The notes under the pieces were generated by a model. That model was not told the DNA's origin. It did no database searches and worked only from the letters and a program-made list of their open reading frames with translations. Of a stretch of 8,899 bases of DNA, positions 1-5,678 are shown piece after piece. This DNA comes from an uncultured Porphyromonadaceae bacterium (GTDB lineage: Bacteria > Bacteroidota > Bacteroidia > Bacteroidales > Muribaculaceae). The DNA is taken from positions 1 to 8,899 of the forward strand of contig CAMWQY010000096.1 in assembly GCA_947176355.1 (NCBI GenBank). The letters are read 5' to 3'. Within the stretch, counting starts at the first letter, position 1. Every line of letters begins with the position of its first letter. Position numbers and translations under genes: made by a program.

Positions 1-10
1 AACTCTGCCC

Positions 11-26
11 CTTTGCGCCTTTGCGT
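11..26. repeat. Tandem octamer CTTTGCG(C/T) in intergenic DNA
   Basis: Two adjacent copies, CTTTGCGC (11-18) and CTTTGCGT (19-26), sit at the left edge of the window in non-coding DNA. Motifs of this flavour are, from memory, frequent in intergenic DNA of several phyla, so this may be the end of a dispersed low-complexity element. The window starts too close to it to show its extent. No function is claimed. Confidence 0.35.
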
Positions 27-64
27 GAGATTTTTAGTACTTGCGAAAGTTGAGTAAGCTATTC

Positions 65-96
65 TTTGGATATGTAGGAATTTTTCATTATATTTG
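65..96 (+). promoter_or_regulatory. Bacteroidetes-type promoter for the AAA-ATPase-like gene
   Basis: A TTTG -33 box at 65-68 is followed after exactly 20 bases by TATATTTG at 89-96. This is a perfect match to the Bacteroidetes sigma consensus TTTG-N19-21-TAnnTTTG. Transcription would begin a few bases after 96, giving a leader of roughly 9-13 nt before the ATG at 113. The position argues that translation starts at 113 and not at the in-frame TTG at 41, which lies upstream of the promoter. Confidence 0.8.
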
Positions 97-112
97 CAGA
101 AAGTTTGAGATT

Positions 113-1696
113 ATGGAGAATCCAAGATACCCAATTGGCATGCAGACCTTCTCAAAAATAATTGACGAAGGGTATATTTATGTAGATAAGACGGCTTATA
201 TCAAGCCACTCCTAAAGCAAGGCCAATTTATTTTCCTGAGCCGCCCACGGCGATTTGGGAAAAGCCTGCTACTTTCTACGCTGCAGGCATATTTTGAGGG
301 ACGACGCGAACTTTTCAAGGGTATGGCTGCCGACAGAATGGACTTGGATTGGACTCCATCGCCAGTGCTGCGATTTGATTTCAATGCAGAGGATTTCAGT
401 GATGAAAAAGGACTCCAACATTTGATTGAATGGTATTTGAGGGATTATGAAAAATTTTATGGAATTGAGCCGGAAGATACCACTATTTCCCAACGCTTCA
501 AAAGCCTCATCAAGGCGGCTTTTGATCAGACAGGACGACGAGTCGTAATACTCATCGATGAGTACGACAAGCCATTATTGGGTATGGAAGAATTCAATGA
601 GATGTTTGAAAAAAACCAACGCACATTGAAAAGCTTCTATGGCAACCTGAAATCTATGGACAGCTATATCCGATTTGCTTTTATCACCGGAGTAGCTCGT
701 TTTAGTAAGGTCAGCATATTCAGCGATCTCAACAATCTCAAGGATATCTCTATGGACGAAGAGTATGCAGACATCTGCGGGCTTACCGAGAATGAACTTC
801 TTGAGAATTTCCGCTCAGGCATTATGGCACTTGCCGAAAAACGAGAGGAGGATTTCGAAACCACTGTGGAAGTACTCCGCAACTACTATGACGGATATCT
901 CTTCTCAGCAAATGGATCGAGACTCTACAATCCATTCAGCGTGCTAAGTGCTCTTGACAAAAAGGAGATAAGCACATTCTGGTATGAGACCGGAACCCCA
1001 ACTTTCTTAGCAAAATGGGTCAAAAACAATGGAATCGAGCCAAGGGAAATCAACGATGTGGCTGCTTCAAAAGATGAACTTATCTCAGTTGGTTTCGATG
1101 AGGTTGATCCTGTGCCTCTGATGTTTCAGACTGGGTATCTGACCATAGCACGCTACGATAGGGAATCTGAGCTTTATCAGCTGCGCTTGCCCAACAGAGA
1201 GGTGGAAATCGGTTTCTTCAAGCACCTGCTGCCATTCTATGCGCCTCCTATCACAAGAAGAGGAAGCGGACTGGAATTTTCATTATTTAAAAAGGATCTT
1301 GCTTCAGGCAAAATCAAAGATTTCATGCACCGTCTCTCGATTCTGCTAAAGGATCTTCCGGGAGAAGACCACAACGAATCGACATATAGGGCAATCACAT
1401 ATCTATTGGCTGTTCTGTGCGGACACAGTACAATTGCCGAACATCGCAGTTATAAGGGACGCAGTGATATTGAGGTCTTTACCGGGAAATATATCTACAT
1501 CTTCGAGTTCAAATACAACCGAAGCGTCCAGGAAGCAATGGACCAAATCCAATCACGTGATTATGCAGGTCGCTATGCGCTCGATTCCAGGACCATATAC
1601 CTAATCGGAGCAAATTTCAACGAAAAAAGGGAAGAGAAGGGATTGCAATATGAGATCGTAATTTGTAAACGACTTGGAGAGGGTCAATTGACCTGA
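113..1696 (+). CDS. AAA-ATPase-like / PD-(D/E)XK nuclease-superfamily protein (DUF1703 type)
   Basis: This 527-residue protein has the two-part architecture of a family very common in gut Bacteroidetes: an N-terminal AAA-ATPase-like domain (PF09820 type) and a C-terminal PD-(D/E)XK nuclease-like domain (PF08011, formerly DUF1703). Visible motifs are the opening PIGMQTFSKI...YVDKT, a P-loop variant SRPRRFGKS (residues 43-51, Lys50), a Walker B-like VVILIDEYDKPL with Asp149/Glu150, FITGVARFSKVSIFSDLNNL around 190-208, and a nuclease core with Asp452 in GRSD and Glu465-Phe-Lys467. All expected catalytic-type residues are present, so the protein looks intact. Its biological role is unknown; a nucleic-acid or defence-related role is only inference. 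The ATG at 113 was chosen because a consensus promoter ends at 96; an in-frame TTG at 41 would add 24 poorly fitting residues. One sampled row (541-600) is 23/60 G+C against 35/60 at 3121-3180, suggesting a more AT-rich, possibly transferred gene. It ends convergently inside the radical SAM gene. Confidence 0.88.
   Translation: MENPRYPIGMQTFSKIIDEGYIYVDKTAYIKPLLKQGQFIFLSRPRRFGKSLLLSTLQAYFEGRRELFKGMAADRMDLDWTPSPVLRFDFNAEDFSDEKGLQHLIEWYLRDYEKFYGIEPEDTTISQRFKSLIKAAFDQTGRRVVILIDEYDKPLLGMEEFNEMFEKNQRTLKSFYGNLKSMDSYIRFAFITGVARFSKVSIFSDLNNLKDISMDEEYADICGLTENELLENFRSGIMALAEKREEDFETTVEVLRNYYDGYLFSANGSRLYNPFSVLSALDKKEISTFWYETGTPTFLAKWVKNNGIEPREINDVAASKDELISVGFDEVDPVPLMFQTGYLTIARYDRESELYQLRLPNREVEIGFFKHLLPFYAPPITRRGSGLEFSLFKKDLASGKIKDFMHRLSILLKDLPGEDHNESTYRAITYLLAVLCGHSTIAEHRSYKGRSDIEVFTGKYIYIFEFKYNRSVQEAMDQIQSRDYAGRYALDSRTIYLIGANFNEKREEKGLQYEIVICKRLGEGQLT
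1682..1693. repeat. Perfect 12-bp palindrome at the convergent gene ends
   Basis: GGTCAATTGACC is a perfect self-complementary dodecamer lying almost exactly on the 13-bp overlap (1684-1696) of two convergent genes. It encodes the last residues of both proteins. As RNA it would have no loop and could form only a weak hairpin, and no T-tract follows on either strand, so I do not call it a terminator. Confidence 0.5.
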
Positions 1697-2472
1697 ACGG
1701 GGATGCCGGTCTCATCCTCTATTCGCTTTCCAATGGCTGTAAGCTCCTCTTTATCAACTTTTATGAGGCTTTCCTCCGGAGTGGAACGGTCAAGGCTATA
1801 GATCATGATCTCGCGTGGTTTTATACGACTATACGCTACGATGAGAGCCTTGATTTCTTCGTCGGTGGTATTATCTACAGGCTTGCCGTCATGAGTGCCG
1901 CGCAGGATCATCGTCTGGATGATGCCGGTGCCCTCAAATTGGCGCAACGCTTCCACGACTTTTTCTACCGAGAAATCTTTAGAATTCGGACGGTCGATCA
2001 GACGCATAGTATCTTCAATGGCTGAATCGAGCTTAAGGATGTTGTTGTCTGCTTTCTTAAGAGCTTCTGCCACATCCGGCTTGAATATCATTGTGGAATT
2101 GGTCAGCACCGAAACCTTTGCTTCAGGATAAAAAGCGTCTCTGAGTGCAAGAGTATCTTCAATTATATGAGGGAAATCAGGATGGAGTGTAGGCTCCCCA
2201 TTGCCTGAAAATGTGATGACATCAAGAGGATCTCCCTTTGAATGCATATCCTTCAGTTTTGCTTCGAGCTGTAGGCGCACTTGCTCGCGTAGAGGCAGAC
2301 CTGTAGTCCCTTTCCCTTGGGCATTGAATCCGGCCTCACAGTAAAGGCAATCAAACGAACATACCTTGCCATCATTGGGCATGAGGTTGACACCAAGCGA
2401 CACGCCAAGACGGCGGCTATGGATCGGTCCGAAGATCGATGAATGAAACAGCACTGTCTGATCTTTTCCCAT
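1684..2472 (-). CDS. Stand-alone radical SAM protein, COG0731 (TYW1-like) type
   Basis: This 262-residue protein is a radical S-adenosylmethionine enzyme. The [4Fe-4S] cluster motif CX3CX2C is CSFDCLYC, with Cys38, Cys42 and Cys45. A GGE-type SAM-binding motif appears as FSGNGEPT (88-95), followed by further core strands at VSVLTNST (120-127) and ILKLDSA (145-151). The N-terminal FGPIHSRRLGVSLGVNLMP pattern is typical of the COG0731 group, related to the radical SAM half of the wyosine enzyme TYW1. The flavodoxin domain of eukaryotic TYW1 is absent, and bacteria are not known to make wyosine, so the substrate is unknown. The length suits a single-domain member, with little space for auxiliary clusters. 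It starts at an ATG just downstream of its own consensus promoter and is divergent from the sugar kinase gene, with its 3' end overlapping the AAA-ATPase-like gene. Cytoplasmic location is expected, as no signal peptide is visible. Confidence 0.88.
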   Translation of the reverse strand: MGKDQTVLFHSSIFGPIHSRRLGVSLGVNLMPNDGKVCSFDCLYCEAGFNAQGKGTTGLPLREQVRLQLEAKLKDMHSKGDPLDVITFSGNGEPTLHPDFPHIIEDTLALRDAFYPEAKVSVLTNSTMIFKPDVAEALKKADNNILKLDSAIEDTMRLIDRPNSKDFSVEKVVEALRQFEGTGIIQTMILRGTHDGKPVDNTTDEEIKALIVAYSRIKPREIMIYSLDRSTPEESLIKVDKEELTAIGKRIEDETGIPVQVN

Positions 2473-2493
2473 AATTCAAAAACTTTTTCACCA

Positions 2494-2525
2494 CAAAATT
2501 AACTAAAAAATCTCAAACTCCCAAA
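2494..2525 (-). promoter_or_regulatory. Bacteroidetes-type promoter for the radical SAM gene
   Basis: Read on the minus strand, TTTG (complement of 2522-2525) is followed after 20 bases by TAATTTTG (complement of 2494-2501), a perfect TTTG-N20-TAnnTTTG. Transcription would start near 2486-2490, leaving a leader of about 14-18 nt before the ATG at 2472. Confidence 0.8.
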
Positions 2526-2548
2526 TCCAACAACCTCGTCAAAGCAAT

Positions 2549-2581
2549 CCCCCTCTGCGCCCCCACCCCCACTGCGCTCCC
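2549..2581 (-). other. C-rich tract; potential G-quadruplex on the minus strand
   Basis: Four C-runs (2549-2553, 2560-2564, 2566-2570, 2579-2581) give a minus-strand pattern of G3-N8-G5-N1-G5-N6-G5. One loop is slightly longer than the usual 7-base limit, so this is a relaxed three-tetrad motif. It lies between the two divergent promoters and is contacted by neither consensus box. The hexamer CTGCGC occurs twice here (2555-2560, 2572-2577), followed by CTGCGG (2581-2586). The surrounding 2526-2637 holds no gene that I can see. Confidence 0.35.
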
Positions 2582-2637
2582 TGCGGGATATTGCTATATG
2601 AAAGACACCATAAATGAAAGAGCCGTGAGATGCGAGC

Positions 2638-2672
2638 AATCTGATACATATTTATTTTTGCGATATCAGATT
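2638..2672. promoter_or_regulatory. Candidate operator: 9-bp perfect inverted repeat over the -33 box
   Basis: AATCTGATA (2638-2646) and TATCAGATT (2664-2672) are exact reverse complements separated by 17 bases. The spacer contains the TTTG -33 box (2657-2660) of the sugar-kinase promoter, and the right arm occupies the region between -33 and -7. The arms are 26 bases apart centre to centre, about two and a half helical turns. This geometry suits a dimeric or cooperatively bound regulator that would block polymerase. The regulator is not in the window. The sequence is AT-rich, so chance is possible. Confidence 0.45.
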
Positions 2673-2687
2673 TTTTTGCTACCTTTG
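2657..2687 (+). promoter_or_regulatory. Bacteroidetes-type promoter for the sugar kinase operon
   Basis: TTTG at 2657-2660 is followed after 19 bases by TACCTTTG at 2680-2687, a perfect match to the consensus. Transcription should start around 2691-2695, a few bases before the GTG start at 2707. No other consensus -7 box is seen in the gaps between the downstream rightward genes, so this is probably the main promoter for 2707 onward. Confidence 0.82.
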
Positions 2688-2706
2688 CAAAAAATGTTGT
2701 AATAAA

Positions 2707-3897
2707 GTGGAAACTCTACATACTGCATACCGCACGTTCTTCGGCAAGGGTGACGCTCTCTATCAGCTCTTCTCCCCTTACCGTATATGTCCCCTCGGGG
2801 CTCACGTCGATCATCAACATGGCCTTGTATCCGGTTTCGCCTTCGATTCAGGCATCGAATTCCTCTTCTCTGCCACTGACTCCGGCAAGGTGGAGATGGC
2901 ATCGCTATCTTTTGAAGGCCTCATGACCTTCAATGTGCAACGCCCCATCGATGAAAAGCAAGGCAACTGGGGCGACTACCTCCGCGGTGCCGTATGGGCT
3001 CTCCAGCAGGATTTCCGCCTCGAAAAAGGGATCCGCGGCATCGTCAAAGGCTCGATGCCGATAGGTGGGCTATCCTCCTCTGCTGCTTTGCTGTGCGGCT
3101 TCGTGATGGCAATCGACAAGGTGAACCATCTCGGTCTGACTCGCCAGCAGATCATCGAGTATGCCTCTCGCGCTGAACGCAATTATGTAGGGCTCAACAA
3201 CGGCATTCTCGACCAAGCTTGCGTCGTACTGTGCGAAGCCGACAAACTTCTATACCTCGACACGCGGACCGGCAACCATAGGCTGATTCCATTCGGAGGC
3301 GACAACCCAAAGCCACTTCCATTCAAGCTTGGCATATTCTTTTCCGGCGTGACTCGCAAACTGACCGGAACTGACTACAATCTGCGGGTAGCAGAATGCA
3401 AGACTGCAGCCTGGATCATGCAAGCCTACGAGGATACGCCCCTCCACGAGTTTGAAGACACGCGCCTTCGCGACGTGGAGGAATCTGTTTTCGAAAAGCA
3501 TGCCGACCGTATGCCCGACCGTTTTGCGCGCCGCGCTCGCCACTTCTATACTGAGTGCGACCGAGTCGTCGACGGCGTGAAAGCCTGGGAAGCAGGCGAC
3601 ATAGAATCTTTCGGCAAATTAGTATTCGAAAGCTGCGAAAGCTCAATGAACAATTACGAATGCGGCTCTCCCGAACTGATTGAAATCTACAAGATAATGC
3701 GCGAGACCGACGGCATCTACGGCGGCCGCTTCTCCGGCGCCGGATTCAAAGGTGCCTGCATTGCCCTCGTCGACCCTGCCAAGGAAGAGGAAATTCGCAA
3801 AAGCGTAACTGAAAAATACCTCAACAAATACCCTCAATATAAAGATTCATTCCAAATCTTCTTCTGCAATCCCGCCAATGGAGTGGACTTTTTGTAA
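2707..3897 (+). CDS. GHMP-family sugar kinase, galacturonokinase-like
   Basis: This 396-residue GHMP kinase would phosphorylate a sugar at C1 using ATP. The three family motifs are complete: SPYRICPLGAHVDHQ (23-37), the ATP-binding loop GLSSSAA (121-127), and GRFSGAGFKG (340-349). Asp169 in NGILDQ is the expected catalytic Asp. Galactokinases have GEHTDY in motif 1, where the Glu contacts the sugar C6 hydroxyl; here it is Ala32 (GAHVDH). The PYRICPLGAH-DHQ pattern, the SGTDYNLRVAEC segment (220-231) and NNYECG (315-320) match, from memory, plant galacturonokinase and not galactokinase. I therefore infer galacturonic acid or another C6-modified sugar as substrate. The start is GTG, with no in-frame ATG upstream; predicted transcription begins about 12-16 nt before it. 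No signal peptide is visible, so it is cytoplasmic. Automated pipelines would probably call it galactokinase (galK). The family is certain, the substrate is not. Confidence 0.85.
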   Translation: METLHTAYRTFFGKGDALYQLFSPYRICPLGAHVDHQHGLVSGFAFDSGIEFLFSATDSGKVEMASLSFEGLMTFNVQRPIDEKQGNWGDYLRGAVWALQQDFRLEKGIRGIVKGSMPIGGLSSSAALLCGFVMAIDKVNHLGLTRQQIIEYASRAERNYVGLNNGILDQACVVLCEADKLLYLDTRTGNHRLIPFGGDNPKPLPFKLGIFFSGVTRKLTGTDYNLRVAECKTAAWIMQAYEDTPLHEFEDTRLRDVEESVFEKHADRMPDRFARRARHFYTECDRVVDGVKAWEAGDIESFGKLVFESCESSMNNYECGSPELIEIYKIMRETDGIYGGRFSGAGFKGACIALVDPAKEEEIRKSVTEKYLNKYPQYKDSFQIFFCNPANGVDFL

Positions 3898-3916
3898 CGT
3901 CTTTCGATAACCTCGC

Positions 3917-3941
3917 AGGGACGCACGCGCGGTGCGTCCCT
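3917..3941. repeat. GC-rich perfect hairpin (REP-like) between kinase and nucleotidyltransferase
   Basis: AGGGACGCAC (3917-3926) and GTGCGTCCCT (3932-3941) are perfect 10-bp inverted arms around a 5-base GCGCG loop. It lies mid-way in the 66-bp gap between two co-directional genes, about 20 bases from each. There is no T-tract after it (the sequence continues ATAAGCTTA), so a classic intrinsic terminator is unlikely. It may be a REP-like dispersed palindrome, an mRNA 3'-end stabiliser for the kinase message, or a partial attenuator. Confidence 0.7.
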
Positions 3942-3963
3942 ATAAGCTTAATTGACAAAATAT

Positions 3964-4707
3964 ATGAAAAATATAATCATTGCCGCCGGATATGCAACTC
4001 GCCTATATCCACTCACTGAAAATTTCCCCAAGCCCCTCCTGAAAATCGGAAATTCAACGATTTTAGACCGTATGCTTGCCGACATCGACCAAATTCCCGA
4101 CATCGATGAGCACATTATCGTGACAAACCATCGCTTTGCCCCTATTTTCGAGGAATGGAAGGCAAAATCTAATTATAAAAAGCCCATTACTATAATCGAC
4201 GACGGCACTACTGACAACGACAACCGTCTCGGAGCCGTCCGCGACCTCCTCCTCGCCCTCTCTTCCTGCAAAGTCGACGACGATATCATGGTGCTTGCCG
4301 CCGACAATATCCTCGATTTCTCACTCAAGGGCTTCATCGACTATTTCAAGGAAAAAGGGAGCTCCGTCATCATGTGCCATCACGAGCCGGAGCTCCGGAA
4401 GCTCCAGCGCACGGGCGTCATTGCAGTCGACGACGATATGAAAGTGCTTCAGATGCAGGAAAAGCCGGAAGTGCCCGTATCTAATTGGGCTGTGCCTCCC
4501 TTCTATATCTATAAGAAGACCGATCTCCCCTTGATACGCGAATGCATGGACCACGGATGCGGGTTCGATGCCCCCGGCAATCTCGCCCACTATCTTACCG
4601 ACGTCACCGTACTCCACGCTTGGCCAATGCCGGGCTCACGCTTCGACATTGGCTCCATGGATTCATACCAAGAAGCCCAACAGCGATATGGCGCATCCGA
4701 GTCTTAA
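3964..4707 (+). CDS. Sugar-1-phosphate nucleotidyltransferase (NTP_transferase family)
   Basis: This 247-residue enzyme should couple a sugar-1-phosphate with an NTP to give an NDP-sugar and pyrophosphate. The N-terminal nucleotide-binding signature is AAGYATRLYPLT (7-18) followed by PKPLL (22-26, Lys23). A metal-binding Asp sits in LAADN (111-115, Asp114), EKP (166-168) lines the active site, and a second metal ligand is likely Asp228 in RFDIGS. GYATRL replaces the usual GxGTRL, with Ala at the second Gly position. It lacks the hexapeptide-repeat acyltransferase domain of GlmU and is shorter than RmlA. ATG at 3964 was preferred over an in-frame TTG at 3952 because MKNIIIAAG is the canonical family opening. 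It follows the galacturonokinase-like gene and is the natural candidate to use that kinase's product. The nucleotide (UTP, GTP, CTP or dTTP) and sugar cannot be read from the sequence. Confidence 0.87.
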   Translation: MKNIIIAAGYATRLYPLTENFPKPLLKIGNSTILDRMLADIDQIPDIDEHIIVTNHRFAPIFEEWKAKSNYKKPITIIDDGTTDNDNRLGAVRDLLLALSSCKVDDDIMVLAADNILDFSLKGFIDYFKEKGSSVIMCHHEPELRKLQRTGVIAVDDDMKVLQMQEKPEVPVSNWAVPPFYIYKKTDLPLIRECMDHGCGFDAPGNLAHYLTDVTVLHAWPMPGSRFDIGSMDSYQEAQQRYGASES

Positions 4708-4734
4708 GAAGACCAAAGCGTCCTCAGTCATCAC

Positions 4735-4764
4735 ATATCATTATCATTCATAATATATCATTAT
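4735..4764. repeat. Direct repeat ATATCATTAT, 20-base period
   Basis: The decamer ATATCATTAT occurs at 4735-4744 and again at 4755-4764 in the 62-bp AT-rich gap before the RmlA gene. It may reflect slippage-prone AT-rich intergenic DNA or a paired protein-binding site. No -7/-33 promoter pair is recognisable in this gap. Confidence 0.5.
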
Positions 4765-4769
4765 AAACA

Positions 4770-5666
4770 GTGAAAGGAATAGTACTTGCCGGTGGGTCCG
4801 GCACTCGCCTCTACCCTATTACAAAGGGTGTCTCCAAACAACTCCTCCCCATCTTTGACAAGCCGATGGTCTACTACCCCATTTCAACACTGATGCTGGC
4901 AGGAATACGTGATATACTCGTCATCTCCACCCCGCAGGATCTCCCCGGCTTCAAGCGCCTCCTCGGCGACGGCAGCGACTATGGAATCAGCCTCACTTAC
5001 GCTGAGCAGCCATCGCCCGACGGGCTTGCACAAGCCTTCATCATCGGCAAAGACTTCATCGGCGACGACTCAGCTTGCCTTGTGCTCGGCGACAATATAT
5101 TTCACGGTGCCGGCTTCTCCGAAGTTCTTAAGGAAGCTGTCAATACAGCCGAACAGGAGCAAAAAGCTACCGTCTTCGGCTACTGGGTCAACGACCCGGA
5201 ACGCTATGGTGTGGCTGAATTCGACAAGGATGGAAACTGCCTCTCAATCGAGGAGAAACCGGAGAATCCTAAAAGCAACTATGCCGTTGTCGGACTCTAT
5301 TTCTACCCCAACAAGGTCGTTGACGTGGCTCACAATATCAAACCCTCTGCACGCGGCGAACTGGAAATCACCACTGTCAACCAGGAATTTCTGAAAGACG
5401 GAGAGCTGAAGGTGCAGACCCTTCCCCGTGGCTTCGCTTGGCTTGATACCGGCACCCACGATTCGCTGGCTGAAGCGTCCATCTATATCGAGGTGCTCGA
5501 AAAACGCCAGGGCCTGAAAATAGCTTGCCTTGAAGGCATAGCGTTCCTCAACGGTTGGATCTCTGCCGACAAACTGCGTGAACTGGCTAAACCGATGCTG
5601 AAAAACCAGTATGGTCAGTATCTGATGAGCATTGCCGACGAAGATCACCTCCAGAAATTCAATTAA
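4770..5666 (+). CDS. rfbA: Glucose-1-phosphate thymidylyltransferase RmlA
   Basis: This enzyme makes dTDP-glucose and pyrophosphate from dTTP and glucose-1-phosphate, the first step toward dTDP-L-rhamnose and other dTDP-deoxysugars for surface polysaccharides. At 298 residues it has the normal RmlA length. Diagnostic motifs are [13 protein letters not shown] (6-18), [12 protein letters not shown] (22-33, with Lys23 and Gln24), metal-binding Asp108 in [27 protein letters not shown] (161-179), RGELEIT (195-201) and WLDTGTH (224-230, Asp226). Nothing essential is missing. The start is GTG at 4770, giving the canonical MKGIVLAGG. It follows a paralogous nucleotidyltransferase and ends 12 bp before the TPR gene, so it is probably in one transcription unit with both. 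The usual partners rmlB, rmlC and rmlD are not in the window. Cytoplasmic. Confidence 0.95.
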   Translation: MKGIVLAGGSGTRLYPITKGVSKQLLPIFDKPMVYYPISTLMLAGIRDILVISTPQDLPGFKRLLGDGSDYGISLTYAEQPSPDGLAQAFIIGKDFIGDDSACLVLGDNIFHGAGFSEVLKEAVNTAEQEQKATVFGYWVNDPERYGVAEFDKDGNCLSIEEKPENPKSNYAVVGLYFYPNKVVDVAHNIKPSARGELEITTVNQEFLKDGELKVQTLPRGFAWLDTGTHDSLAEASIYIEVLEKRQGLKIACLEGIAFLNGWISADKLRELAKPMLKNQYGQYLMSIADEDHLQKFN

Positions 5667-5678
5667 CAACTCTACTAA

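Noticed and set aside
41..112. An upstream TTG start extending the AAA-ATPase-like protein by 24 residues
   Set aside because: The extension covers a perfect promoter (65-96), so it would not be transcribed from it, and MENPRYPIG is the usual opening of the family.
2666..2902. Minus-strand frame of 78 codons across the kinase promoter
   Set aside because: It overlaps the promoter and the start of the kinase gene, is rich in Arg and Cys like a shadow frame, and has no recognisable homology.
2707..3897. Plain galactokinase (galK) call
   Set aside because: The Glu of the GEH motif is replaced by Ala, the motif pattern fits galacturonokinase better, and no galT, galE or galM is adjacent.
3917..3941. 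Intrinsic terminator after the sugar kinase gene
   Set aside because: The stem is strong but there is no run of T after it, and the next gene has no promoter of its own that I can recognise. It is listed as a REP-like hairpin instead.
3952..3963. TTG start for the nucleotidyltransferase
   Set aside because: The ATG four codons later gives the standard MKNIIIAAG opening of the family; the extra MTKY adds nothing.
4735..4829. CRISPR-like direct repeats in the AT-rich gap before rfbA
   Set aside because: Only two 10-base copies with a 10-base spacer are present, far below CRISPR repeat and spacer lengths, and no cas gene is nearby.
5244..5669. Open frame of 141 codons on the minus strand within rfbA
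   Set aside because: It is fully opposite a certain gene, has no family resemblance, and follows from the codon bias of rfbA.
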